Notes: generated by a model not told the origin, from the letters alone. 64,000 nucleotides of DNA from Alphaproteobacteria bacterium (GCA_026990035.1 JALSIM010000040.1:62001-126000), one strand, 5' to 3'. Numbered from the stretch's first letter, positions 16,367 to 27,116 are shown. Translations and numbers: made by a program.

Positions 16367-17979
16367 CGCCGGCGCTCCGTTTCGGCCCGGAAGGTTTCCG
16401 GCGTGTCGAGATCGAGGAGCACCGCGGGATCGCCGGTTTCCACCTCCACCAGCCGGTCGGCGAAGGTCCCGAGCAGATGGCGGGCGCCGACATCCCCTTC
16501 GATCTCCCGCATCGCCTCGAAGAAGGCGCGGCCGAAGAGGACCGGGTTGCCGCGCTTGCCGTCGCAGGTGGGAACCACGATGGCCCGCCCCGCCGCGGGA
16601 TCGAAGGCTTCGATCAGGCGGTCGATCAGCGGGGCGGTGATCCGCGGCATGTCGGCGAGGCAGACGAGGACCCCGTCGATCTCCTCGCCGAGCGCCTCGA
16701 GCCCGGTCCGGAGCGAGCTGCTGAGCCCTTCCTCGTAGCGCGGATTGGGCACCAGCCGTACCGGCAGATGGGCGAGCGCGGCGGCCAGCTTCTCCCGTTC
16801 GTGGCCGGTGACCACGAGCACCGGCCGGGCCCGCGAGGCCAGCAGCGCCTCCACCAGGTGGCGGACCATCGGCTTGCCGCCGATGTCCAGCAGCAGCTTG
16901 TTGGGACCGCGCATCCGCCGCGAGCGGCCGGCGGCCAGCACCAGCGCCGCGACCTTCGGTTCGGCGCCCCCGCGGGGTCGCAGCTCGCGCGGCTGCGGCC
17001 GGTCGGGGATCTCGGCCAGGAGCCCGCCCACCCCCATGCGCACGATATCTTCGGGGCCGACCTCCAGCCCGGCGGCGAGCCGCTCCAGCACCCAGTCGAG
17101 ACCGTTGCGCTTGGGCGAGCGGCAGCAACCGGGAAGCCCCAGCACGGGCCGGCCGTCCAGCTCCGCCAGCAGCAGGAGATTGCCGGGATCGACCGGCATG
17201 CCGAAATGACGGAGACGGCCGCCGGTGGCCACGATCGCCGCCGGGACGACGTCGCGGCGATCGGTGATCGCCGAGGCGCCGGCGATCAGCAGCATGTCGC
17301 AACCCTGCCGGAAGGCGGCGGCGATCGCCGCCGCCAGCGCCTCGGCTTCGTGCGGGCAGCGGTTCTCGGAAAGGAGTTCGCCGCCGAGCCGGTGGATCCG
17401 ATCGCGGGTGACCCGCAGGGTCTTGTCGAGGAGCTTCTCGGCCGTCCAGGGCTGGCGGGTCTGGAGGAGGCGGGCCCCGAAGGGACGGAAGGGGATCAGG
17501 CGCAGCGGTGTCCCCCGGCGGAGAACGGCGAGGGCGCGTTCGAGGGCTCCTTCCGCCACCGCGAAGGGGATGATCTTGACCGTCGCCACCATGTCCCGGG
17601 AAGCCACCCGGGAGAAGGGAGCCAGGGTGGCCAGGGTGATCGCCTCCTCCACGCGGTTGAAACGGTCCACCAGCGCGCGATCGACCTCGAGGAGCCCGGC
17701 CGCCTCGGCGTGGAGATTGACCCGGCCGGTGGCGGCCGTCCCGGCCCGGATGCCGGGGGCGGCGAGGGCGGCGCCGAGCCGCGCCGCCGCCTCGTCCTCG
17801 GAGACGTCGCCGGGCTCGAGACGGGCCACCGTCACCCGCCCGATGCCGGCGGCGGCGAGGCGCGCGAGATCCCCGGCCGAGAGGCGGTGTCCCTTGCGGA
17901 AATCGATCCCGGAGGCGCGCAGACCGTGCGCCAGGACGGCGCCTTCGGCCTCGGCCAGGGGCAGGGTGCCGAACTGCAA
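16363..17979 (-). CDS. MoeA-like molybdopterin-binding domain fused to MocA cytidylyltransferase
   Basis: The 538-residue protein has two parts. Residues 1-340 resemble a molybdopterin-binding MoeA/MogA-type module (for example LIAGASAITDRRDVVPAA and a closing VLGLPGCCRSPKRNG). Residues 343-538 form a nucleotidyltransferase of the MocA/MobA class with the signature LAAGRSRRMRGPNKLL and DMPRI. MocA joins molybdopterin to CMP, giving the molybdopterin cytosine dinucleotide used by CO dehydrogenase-type hydroxylases. The fusion is known in alphaproteobacteria. It overlaps sufS by 4 bp. The likely product cofactor suits the CoxL homologue 6 kb away. Confidence 0.85.
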   Translation of the reverse strand: MQFGTLPLAEAEGAVLAHGLRASGIDFRKGHRLSAGDLARLAAAGIGRVTVARLEPGDVSEDEAAARLGAALAAPGIRAGTAATGRVNLHAEAAGLLEVDRALVDRFNRVEEAITLATLAPFSRVASRDMVATVKIIPFAVAEGALERALAVLRRGTPLRLIPFRPFGARLLQTRQPWTAEKLLDKTLRVTRDRIHRLGGELLSENRCPHEAEALAAAIAAAFRQGCDMLLIAGASAITDRRDVVPAAIVATGGRLRHFGMPVDPGNLLLLAELDGRPVLGLPGCCRSPKRNGLDWVLERLAAGLEVGPEDIVRMGVGGLLAEIPDRPQPRELRPRGGAEPKVAALVLAAGRSRRMRGPNKLLLDIGGKPMVRHLVEALLASRARPVLVVTGHEREKLAAALAHLPVRLVPNPRYEEGLSSSLRTGLEALGEEIDGVLVCLADMPRITAPLIDRLIEAFDPAAGRAIVVPTCDGKRGNPVLFGRAFFEAMREIEGDVGARHLLGTFADRLVEVETGDPAVLLDLDTPETFRAETERRR

Positions 17980-17993
17980 GGGACTTCCCCGTT

Positions 17994-18905
17994 CTACTCC
18001 GCGAAGGGCTTGCGGTCCCCGTAGGCCACCGCCTCGATGTCCTTGCCGCCCATCAGCAGCAGCATGGCGATGGCCGAGCGGGCTTCGGGATTGGTCTCGA
18101 GGAACTTCCGGGAGACTCCGAAGACGGCCGAGATCGCGAGGGTCTCGGGATCACCGAAGGTGCTGAGATTGCTGTAGATCTCGTCGTCGAAGGTGACGAT
18201 GCGGTAGATCCGCTTGCCGCCGATTTCGAAATCCTCGAGATCGCTGTTGTCGATCTCGGCGAAGTAGAGCTGGGCGCCGGTACGCTCGTTGTCGTTCAGG
18301 GTCTGGACCAGGTCCGACTGTGGGGCGATCACGTCGAACACGCATTCGGCCTTGCCTTCGAGGACCGCGAGGGCACCTTCGAAGCCGTTGGCCGGATAGA
18401 TCTCGATGTCGCCGTAGAGATCGGGCGCGATCTTCTGCAGGACGAGGATCGTGGCCAGGGAACCGGAGCCCATCCCGCCGGCGGCGATGGTCCGGCTGCC
18501 GACTTCGTCGAGATCGTCGACACCCGAGCCGCGACGGCAGAGCAGCAGACCGAGCTCCTTGTAGAGTTCGCCCATGATCTCGATCCGCTCGGCGATGGTC
18601 TGGTCGACCGCCGAGGCGAAGAAGGCGACGGCATCGCCCTGGGCGATGAAGGCGTCGCATTCGCCGGCCAGGGTGCGGTTGAGGTTGTCGATCGACCCCT
18701 TGCTCGGCAGCACCTCGATCTCGAGCCCGCCCATGGTGAGCTGCTCGGCGAGCTCGGCCAGCTTCTCGCCGACCCTGATGTAGGTCTTGCCCGGACTCCC
18801 GGTGCACAGCCGCAGGGTCGCCGCTTCGGCGGAAGCCGGGAGCAGCGGGACCGCGACGGCGACCAGCGCCAGCGCCAGCCAGACGACGATCCTCTTCATG
18901 TTCAT
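17994..18905 (-). CDS. TAXI-family periplasmic solute-binding protein
   Basis: The 303-residue protein has a signal peptide (about 1-29, ending in a run of ALA-type residues) and the TAXI motif pattern TGSPGKTYIRVGEKLAEL, then PSKGSIDNLNRTL and an EC-D-A-F segment. TAXI proteins deliver solutes such as glutamate or C4-dicarboxylates to TRAP transporters, yet no TRAP membrane subunit is in the window. ATG 18905 is preferred over ATG 18899 because GGAGGAG lies 10 bp before it, and it gives a 4-bp overlap with the xdhC gene. Sitting inside a cofactor-maturation operon is odd; it could bind the substrate of the hydroxylase or a cofactor precursor. Confidence 0.8.
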   Translation of the reverse strand: MNMKRIVVWLALALVAVAVPLLPASAEAATLRLCTGSPGKTYIRVGEKLAELAEQLTMGGLEIEVLPSKGSIDNLNRTLAGECDAFIAQGDAVAFFASAVDQTIAERIEIMGELYKELGLLLCRRGSGVDDLDEVGSRTIAAGGMGSGSLATILVLQKIAPDLYGDIEIYPANGFEGALAVLEGKAECVFDVIAPQSDLVQTLNDNERTGAQLYFAEIDNSDLEDFEIGGKRIYRIVTFDDEIYSNLSTFGDPETLAISAVFGVSRKFLETNPEARSAIAMLLLMGGKDIEAVAYGDRKPFAE

Positions 18906-19633
18906 GATGCCTGTTCTCCTCCGACGGATGGAATTCGCGCCGTCCCGCGGCGCAGGACGGCGGTCATCTGGGCGAGGACGGAGATCGCGATCTCGGCCGG
19001 GCTCACCGCGCCGATATCGAGCCCGGCCGGACCGTGGATGCGGGCGAGTTCGGCCTCGGTGAAGCCCGCTTCGCGCAGCCGTTCGAGGCGCTTGGCGTGG
19101 GTCCGCCGGCTGCCGAGGGCGGCGATGTAGAAGGCTTCGGAGCGCAGGGCCACGATCAGCGCCGGATCGTCGAGCTTGGGATCGTGGCTCAGGGTCACCA
19201 CCGCGGTGCGGCGGTCGGGAGCCAGCGACTCCAGGGCCTCGTCCGGCCAGTCGGAGACCAGGGCGATGTCGGGAAAGCGGGAATCGGTGGCGAAGGCCCG
19301 CCTCGGATCGACGACGGTCACCGCGTAGCCGGCGAGAGCGGCCATCGGTGCCAGGGCCTGGGCGATGTGTACCGCCCCCACCAGGACGAGCCGCAGCGGC
19401 GGGTTGAAAACCTGGAGGAAGATTCGACCCGCCGAAGTCTCGAGGAGCTGGCAGCGATCCTCGCGCAGTGCCCGGCGGGCCGCCGCGATCAGCTCCTCGG
19501 GAAGCGGGCCGCCCAGACGGAGCTCGCCTTCGACGACGAGTGCCTCCGCCCCCTGGTCGAGCAGGCGCAGCAGGCAGACCTGCCGCTTGCCGGCCCGGGC
19601 CCGGTTGAGTTCCTCCAGAAGCGCGAGCTTCAT
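18902..19633 (-). CDS. XdhC-family protein, Rossmann (C-terminal) type
   Basis: The 243-residue protein contains the XdhC C-terminal Rossmann domain (about 85-215): LVLVGAVHIAQALAPMAALAG, then VDPRRAFATDSRF and LSHDPKLDDPAL, ending in AALGSRRTHAKR. XdhC proteins bind molybdenum cofactor, guard it during sulfuration and hand it to the hydroxylase. The usual GAGH is GAVH here. The short N-terminal XdhC_CoxI domain is encoded by the gene immediately upstream (19630-19950) and the two overlap by 4 bp, so they likely form one functional unit. In CO oxidisers coxF and coxI belong to this family. Confidence 0.82.
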   Translation of the reverse strand: MKLALLEELNRARAGKRQVCLLRLLDQGAEALVVEGELRLGGPLPEELIAAARRALREDRCQLLETSAGRIFLQVFNPPLRLVLVGAVHIAQALAPMAALAGYAVTVVDPRRAFATDSRFPDIALVSDWPDEALESLAPDRRTAVVTLSHDPKLDDPALIVALRSEAFYIAALGSRRTHAKRLERLREAGFTEAELARIHGPAGLDIGAVSPAEIAISVLAQMTAVLRRGTARIPSVGGEQAS

Positions 19634-19950
19634 TCCACCGCCTCGACATAGACCTGGACCCGGCCGCCACAGGCGAGGCCGACCTCCCAGGCCTGCTCGT
19701 CGGAAACGCCGAACTCGAGGAGGCGGGGCGGCGCTCCCCGCATCACCTCCATCGCCTCCCTGATCACCGCTCCCTCGATGCAACCGCCGGAGACCGAGCC
19801 CAGCATCTCGCCGCGCTCGTCGACCACCAGCAGGCTGCCGGCGGGGCGGGGGGAGGAGCCCCAGGTGGAAACCACGGTGGCGATCGCCACCCGGCGGCCT
19901 TCCCGGCGCCAGGCCTCGGCGACGTCCAGGAGCCGAGAGTCCTCGATCAT
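19630..19950 (-). CDS. XdhC/CoxI-family N-terminal domain protein
   Basis: The 106-residue protein is a stand-alone XdhC_CoxI domain: LDVAEAWRREGRRVAIATVVSTWGSSPRPAGS, then the conserved GSVSGGCIEGAVIREA loop with a cysteine that is a candidate for cofactor or sulfur handling. The start ATG 19950 overlaps the VWA gene stop by 4 bp; an earlier in-frame start adds only a basic stretch inside the upstream gene. It pairs with the downstream Rossmann protein to make up a complete XdhC split over two genes, as also seen in cox clusters. Confidence 0.82.
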   Translation of the reverse strand: MIEDSRLLDVAEAWRREGRRVAIATVVSTWGSSPRPAGSLLVVDERGEMLGSVSGGCIEGAVIREAMEVMRGAPPRLLEFGVSDEQAWEVGLACGGRVQVYVEAVE

Positions 19951-21199
19951 GCGGCCTCCGGCGCGGCTTTGGCGATCCACTCGGCCTGTCCCTCGCCCCG
20001 GCGGCCGCCCTGCCGGGCGAGCAGCCGGGCGAGCTGACGCAGGCTTTCGAGATTGTGGACCGTGCGCAGCTCGTCGACATGGCGGACCATCGCCCGCGCT
20101 CCCGCGGAAATGGGCGCGTAGGCGTCGAACCGCAAGAGCGGATTGAGCCAGATCAACCGCCGGCAGCTCTTGTGCAGCCGCTCCATCTCGGCCTCCAGCC
20201 CGGCCCCGGCCTCGCGGTCCAGCCCGTCGGTGATCAGCAGCACCACCGCCCCTTGTCCGAGAACTCGGCGCGACCAGTCGAGATTGAACCGGCGCAGGCA
20301 GTGGCCGATGCGGGTGCCGCCGCCCCAGTCCTCGACAATTTCGCCGATGCGGGCGAGGGCGAGATCGATGTCCCGCCGGCGCAGATAGCGGGTGATGTTG
20401 GTGAGCCGGGTGCCGAACAGGAAGCTGTGGACCCGGTCGCGATCATTGGTCAGGGTGTGCATGAACAGGAGCAGCATGCGGGAATAGCGGCTCATCGAAC
20501 CCGAGATGTCGCACAGGATGACGAGCGGTGGATGGCGGCGCTGCCGCCTCTTGCGGGCGAGGTCGATGGCCGCCCCACCGCCCCGCAGGCTGCGTCTGAG
20601 GGTACGCCGGAGATCGATCCGCCGGCCGCGGGGGTGAGGGGTGAAGCGACGGGTCGGGATCTCGAGGATCGGCAGCCGCATCCGGCGAATCTCGCGGCGC
20701 GCCGCCGCCAGCTCCTCGGCGCTCATCTGCTCGAAATCCTTCCGCTGCAGCAGCTCCCGCTCGGAATAGGTCATGAAGGCGTCGATCTCGAGGGTGGGCT
20801 CCTCCTGCTCGCCCTCCGTTTCACCGCGGCCGGGCCGCTTCTCCGGCGCGAAGGCCTCGGCCACCCGGCGGCTCGCTTCCTCGCCCTCCTCGGCGGCGCG
20901 CCCGGTCTCGATCTGCGGCAGCATCAGCCGCATCATCCGCTCGAGGAGTCGGGGATCGCGCCAGAAGATGTGGAAGCACTGGTCGAAGATCTCGCGCTGG
21001 TCGTGGCGGCTCACGAACACCGCGTGCAGCGTCCAGTAGAGATCGTCGCGGCGCGCGAAGCCCACCGTCTCGATCGCCCGCAGCGCCTCCAGCACCCGGC
21101 CGGGGCCGACCGGCAGCCCGGCGGCCCGCAGCGCCCGCGCGAAATGCATCACGTTGCGGGCGAAGCGGCCGCCTGCCGGAGTCTGGGGGCGATGATCGT

Positions 21200-21203
<4 letters not shown>
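19947..21203 (-). CDS. coxE: VWA-domain protein, CoxE-like
   Basis: The 418-residue protein has a charged N-terminal half that begins with an FARALRAAGLPVGPGRVLEA segment and an intact MIDAS metal site D232-x-S234-x-S236 (CDISGSMSRYS) in its C-terminal VWA domain. CoxE works with the AAA ATPase CoxD to build the copper-sulfur-molybdenum centre of CO dehydrogenase. Start is the GTG at 21203, chosen because GTGA overlaps the moxR/coxD stop. ATPase and VWA gene pairs of this kind also serve other enzymes, so the client need not be CO dehydrogenase. Confidence 0.85.
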
Positions 21204-22120
<917 letters not shown>

Positions 22121-22218
22121 GATCTCGACTGGGTCCCGAATACGGAATGCGCGGCAGGCCGACCGGAGGGGCGCCGCCGTCCCGTCAAAGATGGGAACGC
22201 GGCGGCCGCGGTTCGAGA

Positions 22219-23247
22219 ATGTCCGGGCGATCTGTCGCGTTTCTTAGCCGAGCGGCGGGGCGCCGTCCACGATCCACCCTCGGCGGCACGGCCCTTCTGC
22301 TCGCCGTGGCGAGCCTTCTCCTGTTCGTTTTCCTGCCGCGCTATGCGCCGATCGGCGGCCAGCGGCTCGCCAATCCCGGGCTCGCGATGGCGCCGGGCGA
22401 AGCGGTGCCGCGGGGCTGGACGCGGATCGGCCGCGGCGGGGAGATCGCAGGGGACGCGCGGGGGCTTCGGATCACCGCCCGCAGCCGGCGGGAGAAGGTG
22501 GGGCTCTACCAGATCCTGACCCGGCCCGAAGACGCCCGGGCGATGCGCATCCGGGGCCGCCTCGCGGTGCCCGAGCTGGACGCGTTGCAGGGCGAATACC
22601 GCGGCGCCCGGCTGATCGCCGCCGCTTTGCGGGATACGGGACCCTACCGTTTCAACGGTCGGCCGGTGGCCCGGTTCTTCGCCCCGGCACCGATGGCGCG
22701 CTACGCACTGGACGTGCCCGTTCCCGACGAACGCCGGCAGGTGGGGGTGGCGGTGCTGATGAGTGCGGCCCGCGGCAGCATGCTGGTGACGCGGCTGGAG
22801 CTCTTCTGGCTGCGGGAATATCCCGCCTTCACCGTCGCCCGTTTCGCGCTCGGCGCCGCCTGGGGGCTGTGGCTGCTGGCGGCCGGACGGAGGTTCCTGC
22901 GATCCGCCCATCGGCGCTGGGCGGCGGGGCTCCTGCTCGCGGGTCTCGGCCTCGCCCTGCTGCTCGAAGTCCTCCCGATCCACGCCGCTCTCCTCGGCGA
23001 CGGCTTCTGGCTGCGGCCGGTGGGCGGCTTCGTCGCCGGACTCCTCGCGGCTCTGGCCCGGGAGCGGGATCCCGTCTGGCGCCGGGCGGTCCTCGGGCTG
23101 TCGCTGGTCGCGGCGGTCGAGCTCGCCCAGCTCTTCGGGCCCGGGCTCGGCCCGGACGATGTCGAGGACTTCGGCGCCGGCGCCGCCGGGGCGCTGGCCG
23201 GGTTGTCGGTGGCGAGGCTGCTGGGGCGGCTGCGGGCGAGCCGATAG
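22219..23247 (+). CDS. Membrane protein with C-terminal VanZ-like segment, function unknown
   Basis: The 342-residue protein has one N-terminal helix (about 22-42), an extracytoplasmic beta-rich region of about 170 residues, and three or more C-terminal helices. The last part, with E-L-A-Q-L-F near the end of a helix followed by DDVEDFGAGAAGALAG, resembles the VanZ pattern (E-x-x-Q, then D-x-x-x-N/G-x-x-G). VanZ-like proteins have no firmly known reaction. ATG 22219 is chosen; an earlier in-frame start at 22147 would add basic low-quality sequence. It is the only plus-strand gene among the cox-like genes and separates structural from maturation operons. Confidence 0.55.
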   Translation: MSGRSVAFLSRAAGRRPRSTLGGTALLLAVASLLLFVFLPRYAPIGGQRLANPGLAMAPGEAVPRGWTRIGRGGEIAGDARGLRITARSRREKVGLYQILTRPEDARAMRIRGRLAVPELDALQGEYRGARLIAAALRDTGPYRFNGRPVARFFAPAPMARYALDVPVPDERRQVGVAVLMSAARGSMLVTRLELFWLREYPAFTVARFALGAAWGLWLLAAGRRFLRSAHRRWAAGLLLAGLGLALLLEVLPIHAALLGDGFWLRPVGGFVAGLLAALARERDPVWRRAVLGLSLVAAVELAQLFGPGLGPDDVEDFGAGAAGALAGLSVARLLGRLRASR

Positions 23248-23251
23248 GAGA

Positions 23252-23275
23252 ACGGGCCGGCTTCCGCCGGCCCGT
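23252..23275. terminator. Bidirectional hairpin between convergent genes
   Basis: ACGGGCCGGC at 23252-23261 pairs perfectly with GCCGGCCCGT at 23266-23275 around a TTCC tetraloop, a 10-bp stem. It lies between the end of the VanZ-like gene and the end of coxM, which converge, so it could terminate both. No T run follows on either side, so efficiency is uncertain. Confidence 0.6.
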
Positions 23276-23300
23276 CCCCCGGAAGCCGATCTCCCGAGCG

Positions 23301-24095
23301 TCAGCCGGCGGCGGCCACCGCCCGCTTGGCCATCACCTTGACGAGATGGGCGCGATACTCGGCGCTGGCGTGAATGTCCTCGTTGAGTCCGTCGGCCGGA
23401 ACCGAGACGCCGTCGAGGGCCGCCGGGGAGAAATCGGCGGCGAGGGCGTTTTCGAGTTCGGTCGCCCGGAACACGCAGGGAGCGGCGCCGGTGACCGCGA
23501 CCCGCACCCCGCCGCCGGTCCGGGCCACGAACACCCCGACGATGGCGTAGCGGGAGGCGGGGTTGGGAAACTTGGCGTAGGCCGCCTTCTCCGGCTTGGG
23601 GAAATGCACCGCGGTGACGATCTCGTCCTCCTCGAGGGCGGTCTCGAACATCCCGGTGAAGAAGTCCTCGGCGCCGATCTCCCGCTTGCTGGTGCGCACC
23701 GTGGCGCCGAGCCCGACAAGCCCGGCGGGATAGTCGGCGGCGGGATCGTTGTTGCTGATCGAGCCGCCGAGGGTGCCGAGATTGCGCACCTGCGGATCGC
23801 CGATGCTCTCGGCGAGATCGGCCAGGGCCGGGAGGAGACGGCGGACGAGCTCGGAACCCGCCACCTCGGCGTGGGTGGTGGTGGCGCCGATGGTCAGCCC
23901 GCCGCCCTCTTCGCGGATTCCCTTGAGCTCGGCGATACCCGAGAGATCGACGAGATCGCTCGGCTGGGCGAGACGCTGCTTGAGGGTCGGGATGAAGGTC
24001 TGGCCGCCGGCCAGGAGTTTCGCGTCCTCGTTGGCCGACAGAAGCTGCGCCACTTCGGCGAGAGTCCGCGGCCGGTGATAGGTGAAATTGTACAT
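23301..24095 (-). CDS. coxM: Molybdenum hydroxylase FAD-binding medium subunit, CoxM-like
   Basis: The 264-residue protein starts [19 protein letters not shown] and holds both FAD signatures of the family: [14 protein letters not shown] near 29-42 and the [20 protein letters not shown] loop near 105-125. It passes electrons from the iron-sulfur subunit to FAD and on to quinones. It is the last gene of coxS-coxL-coxM with gaps of only 19 bp, giving a complete three-subunit enzyme. Length is slightly short compared with CoxM of true CO dehydrogenase (about 288). Confidence 0.9.
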   Translation of the reverse strand: MYNFTYHRPRTLAEVAQLLSANEDAKLLAGGQTFIPTLKQRLAQPSDLVDLSGIAELKGIREEGGGLTIGATTTHAEVAGSELVRRLLPALADLAESIGDPQVRNLGTLGGSISNNDPAADYPAGLVGLGATVRTSKREIGAEDFFTGMFETALEEDEIVTAVHFPKPEKAAYAKFPNPASRYAIVGVFVARTGGGVRVAVTGAAPCVFRATELENALAADFSPAALDGVSVPADGLNEDIHASAEYRAHLVKVMAKRAVAAAG

Positions 24096-24114
24096 CTGCG
24101 CTCCCCTCGGTTCT

Positions 24115-26481
24115 CTATTCGGCCGCCTGTGGCATGGCGGAAGCCCGGACGGCCCGCCAGATCCGCTCCGGCGTCGCCGGCATTTCCACCCGCTGGCCGA
24201 TGGCGTCGGTGAGGGCGTTGATGACCGCGGCCGGGGCCCCGATCGCCCCCGCTTCGCCGCAGCCCTTGACCCCCATGGAGTTGGTGGCCGTCGGCGTGCC
24301 CGGCGAGGTGTGGACCTCGAAACTCGGCAGATCGTCGGCCCGCGGCATGCAATAATCCATGTAGGAACCGGTCAGGAGCTGGCCGGTCTCGTCGTAGACC
24401 GCCCCTTCGAGCAGCGCCTGGCCGATGCCCTGGGCGAGACCGCCGTGGACCTGGCCCTCGACGACCATCGGATTGATCACCCGGCCGAAGTCGTCCACCG
24501 CCACGAACTTCTCGATGGCGACGGTGCCGGTGTCCGGATCCACCTCCACCTCGCAGACGTAGGTGCCCGCCGGATAGGTGAAGTTGGGTGGGTCGAAGAA
24601 GGCGCTCTCGTCCATGCCCGGCTCCACGCCTTCGGGATAGCTCGCCGGCACGTAGGCGGTGAAGATCACCTCCTGGATGGTCTTCTGCTTGTCGGTGCCC
24701 TTGACCCGGTAGACCCCGGCCTCGAACTCGATGTCGGCCTCCGAGGCCTCCAGCAGATGGGCGGCGATCTTGGCCCCCTTGGCGATGATCTTGTCGCAGG
24801 CCTTCATGATCGCCTCGCCGCCCACCGCCAGCGAGCGCGAACCGTAGGTGCCCATGCCGATCGGGGTGCTGGCGGTGTCGCCGTGGATCACCTCGACGTC
24901 CTCGTAGGGCACCCCGAGCCTCTCGGCGACGAGCTGGCTGAAGGTGGTCTCGTGTCCCTGGCCGTGGCTGTGGGCGCCGGTCAGCACCTGCACCTTGCCG
25001 GTGTGGGTGCAGCGGATCCGGGCGCTTTCCCAGAGGCCTACACCGGCACCGAGGGAGATCGCCACCTGGGAAGGGGCGATGCCGCAGGCCTCGATATAGC
25101 AGGAGAGGCCGATGCCGCGGAGCTTCCCGCGCTTCGCAGCCTCCGCCTTCCTCGCCGGGAAACCTTCGTAATCGGCGAGCTCCAGGGCCCGGTCGAGGGT
25201 CGCCTCGTAATCGCCGGTATCGTAGGTCAGCGCGACCGGTGTCTGATAGGGGAAGGCGTCCTTGGGAATGAAGTTCTTCCGCCGCAGTTCGGCCGGATCC
25301 ATCCCCAGCTCGCGGGCCGCCTTGTCGATCAGCGTCTCGAGCAGGAAGCTCGCTTCCGGCCGACCGGCGCCGCGGTAGGCGTCCACCGGCGTGGTGTTGG
25401 TGTAATAGGCCTTGACGTTGGCATGGATGGCCGGGGTCTTGTACTGGCCGGCGAGGAGGGTGGCGTAGAGATATGTCGGCACCGCCGAGCTGAAGGTGCT
25501 CATGTAGGCGCCGAGATTGGCCTTGGTGGTGACCCTGAGGGCCAGGAAGTTGCCGTCCTCGTCGAGGGCCAGCTCGGCCTTCGTCACATGGTCGCGGCCG
25601 TGGGCGTCGCAGAGGAAGGCCTCGGAACGTTCCTCGCGCCATTTGACCGGTCGCCCGCCGATTTTCCTCGAGGCCCAGGTGACCACACATTCCTCGTTGT
25701 AGATGAAGATCTTGGAGCCGAAACCGCCACCCACGTCGGGAGCCACCACCCGGAGCTTGTGCTCCGGCGCCACGGCGACGAAGGCCGACATCACCAGCCG
25801 GTGCACATGGGGGTTCTGGCTCGTCAGATAGAGGGTGAATTCCTCGGTCCCGGTATCGTAGACGCCGATCGCCGCTCGCGGTTCGAGGGCGTTCGGAACC
25901 AGCCGGTTCTGGATGTGCTCCTGGGTGACCACCCGGGCCGCCCTGGCGAAGGCCTCGTCCACCGCCGCGGCGTCACCCAGCTCCCAGTCGTAGATCAGGT
26001 TGTTGGGCACCTCGTCGTGAACGAGGGGACCGTCGTGGGCCGCGTCCACCGCGGCCACCGCCGGCAGCTCCTCGTAGTCGATCTCGAGGGCCTCGGCGCC
26101 GTCCCTGGCCTGCTGCAGGGTTTCGGCGATGACCACCGCCACCGGATCGCCGACGTAGCGGACACGGTCCACCGCCAGCACCGGATGGGGGGCCGCCTTC
26201 ATGTCGGAGCCGTCCTTGCTCTTCACCATCCAGCCGCAGATCAGGCCGCCCAGCCCGTCGGCCTGCGCATCGGCGCCGGTGAACACGGCGATCACGCCGG
26301 GAACGGCGAGGGCGCCCTCCTTGGCGATGCTGCGGATGCGGGCGTGGGCGTGCGGCGAACGGACGAAGACCGCATGGGTCTGGCCGGGCAGGTTGATGTC
26401 GTCGGTGTAGCGGCCGCGGCCGGTGATGAAGCGATGGTCCTCCTTGCGAGGTACCGCCGCTCCAATTCCCTTCTCCACCAT
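24115..26481 (-). CDS. coxL: Molybdenum hydroxylase large subunit, form II CoxL-like
   Basis: The 788-residue catalytic subunit carries the active-site loop A-Y-R-G-A-G-R at 368-374. True CO dehydrogenase (form I) has AYRCSFR with a copper-binding cysteine; this loop is the form II version. The C-terminal catalytic glutamate motif [17 protein letters not shown] is intact, and QGQGHET-like cofactor contacts ([10 protein letters not shown]) are present. Form II enzymes are aerobic xanthine-family hydroxylases whose natural substrates are mostly unknown; aldehydes or N-heterocycles are likely, CO is doubtful. ATG 26481 is preferred to the earlier in-frame start because GGGAGG lies 7 bp before it. 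Confidence 0.9.
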   Translation of the reverse strand: MVEKGIGAAVPRKEDHRFITGRGRYTDDINLPGQTHAVFVRSPHAHARIRSIAKEGALAVPGVIAVFTGADAQADGLGGLICGWMVKSKDGSDMKAAPHPVLAVDRVRYVGDPVAVVIAETLQQARDGAEALEIDYEELPAVAAVDAAHDGPLVHDEVPNNLIYDWELGDAAAVDEAFARAARVVTQEHIQNRLVPNALEPRAAIGVYDTGTEEFTLYLTSQNPHVHRLVMSAFVAVAPEHKLRVVAPDVGGGFGSKIFIYNEECVVTWASRKIGGRPVKWREERSEAFLCDAHGRDHVTKAELALDEDGNFLALRVTTKANLGAYMSTFSSAVPTYLYATLLAGQYKTPAIHANVKAYYTNTTPVDAYRGAGRPEASFLLETLIDKAARELGMDPAELRRKNFIPKDAFPYQTPVALTYDTGDYEATLDRALELADYEGFPARKAEAAKRGKLRGIGLSCYIEACGIAPSQVAISLGAGVGLWESARIRCTHTGKVQVLTGAHSHGQGHETTFSQLVAERLGVPYEDVEVIHGDTASTPIGMGTYGSRSLAVGGEAIMKACDKIIAKGAKIAAHLLEASEADIEFEAGVYRVKGTDKQKTIQEVIFTAYVPASYPEGVEPGMDESAFFDPPNFTYPAGTYVCEVEVDPDTGTVAIEKFVAVDDFGRVINPMVVEGQVHGGLAQGIGQALLEGAVYDETGQLLTGSYMDYCMPRADDLPSFEVHTSPGTPTATNSMGVKGCGEAGAIGAPAAVINALTDAIGQRVEMPATPERIWRAVRASAMPQAAE

Positions 26482-26500
26482 CGTCTGGCCTCCCGTTCCC

Positions 26501-26986
<486 letters not shown>

Positions 26987-27073
26987 CGACAACCTCCCTC
27001 GGTTCGCTCCGCGGCTGCCGCCGCGCGGTTGATTCTGACAAGCCGGCCCCGGCCCGGCCGTTCCCCGCCGATC

Positions 27074-27100
27074 ATTATACGACCGCGCGGTTCCCGGCAA
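27074..27100 (-). promoter_or_regulatory. Predicted promoter of coxS-coxL-coxM
   Basis: Read on the minus strand, a perfect TATAAT -10 box lies at 27079-27074, with TTGCCG at 27100-27095 as the -35, spaced by 15 bp. The spacing is slightly short. Transcription would begin near 27067, leaving a leader of about 80 nt before coxS. A consensus -10 box is rare in such GC-rich DNA, so chance is unlikely. Confidence 0.55.
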
Positions 27101-27116
27101 AGCCCGATCGCCCGGC

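Noticed and set aside
22121-22218. Promoter for the coxD operon at TTGACG
   Set aside because: No -10 element occurs at an acceptable spacing; the nearest TATTCG is about 39 bp away.
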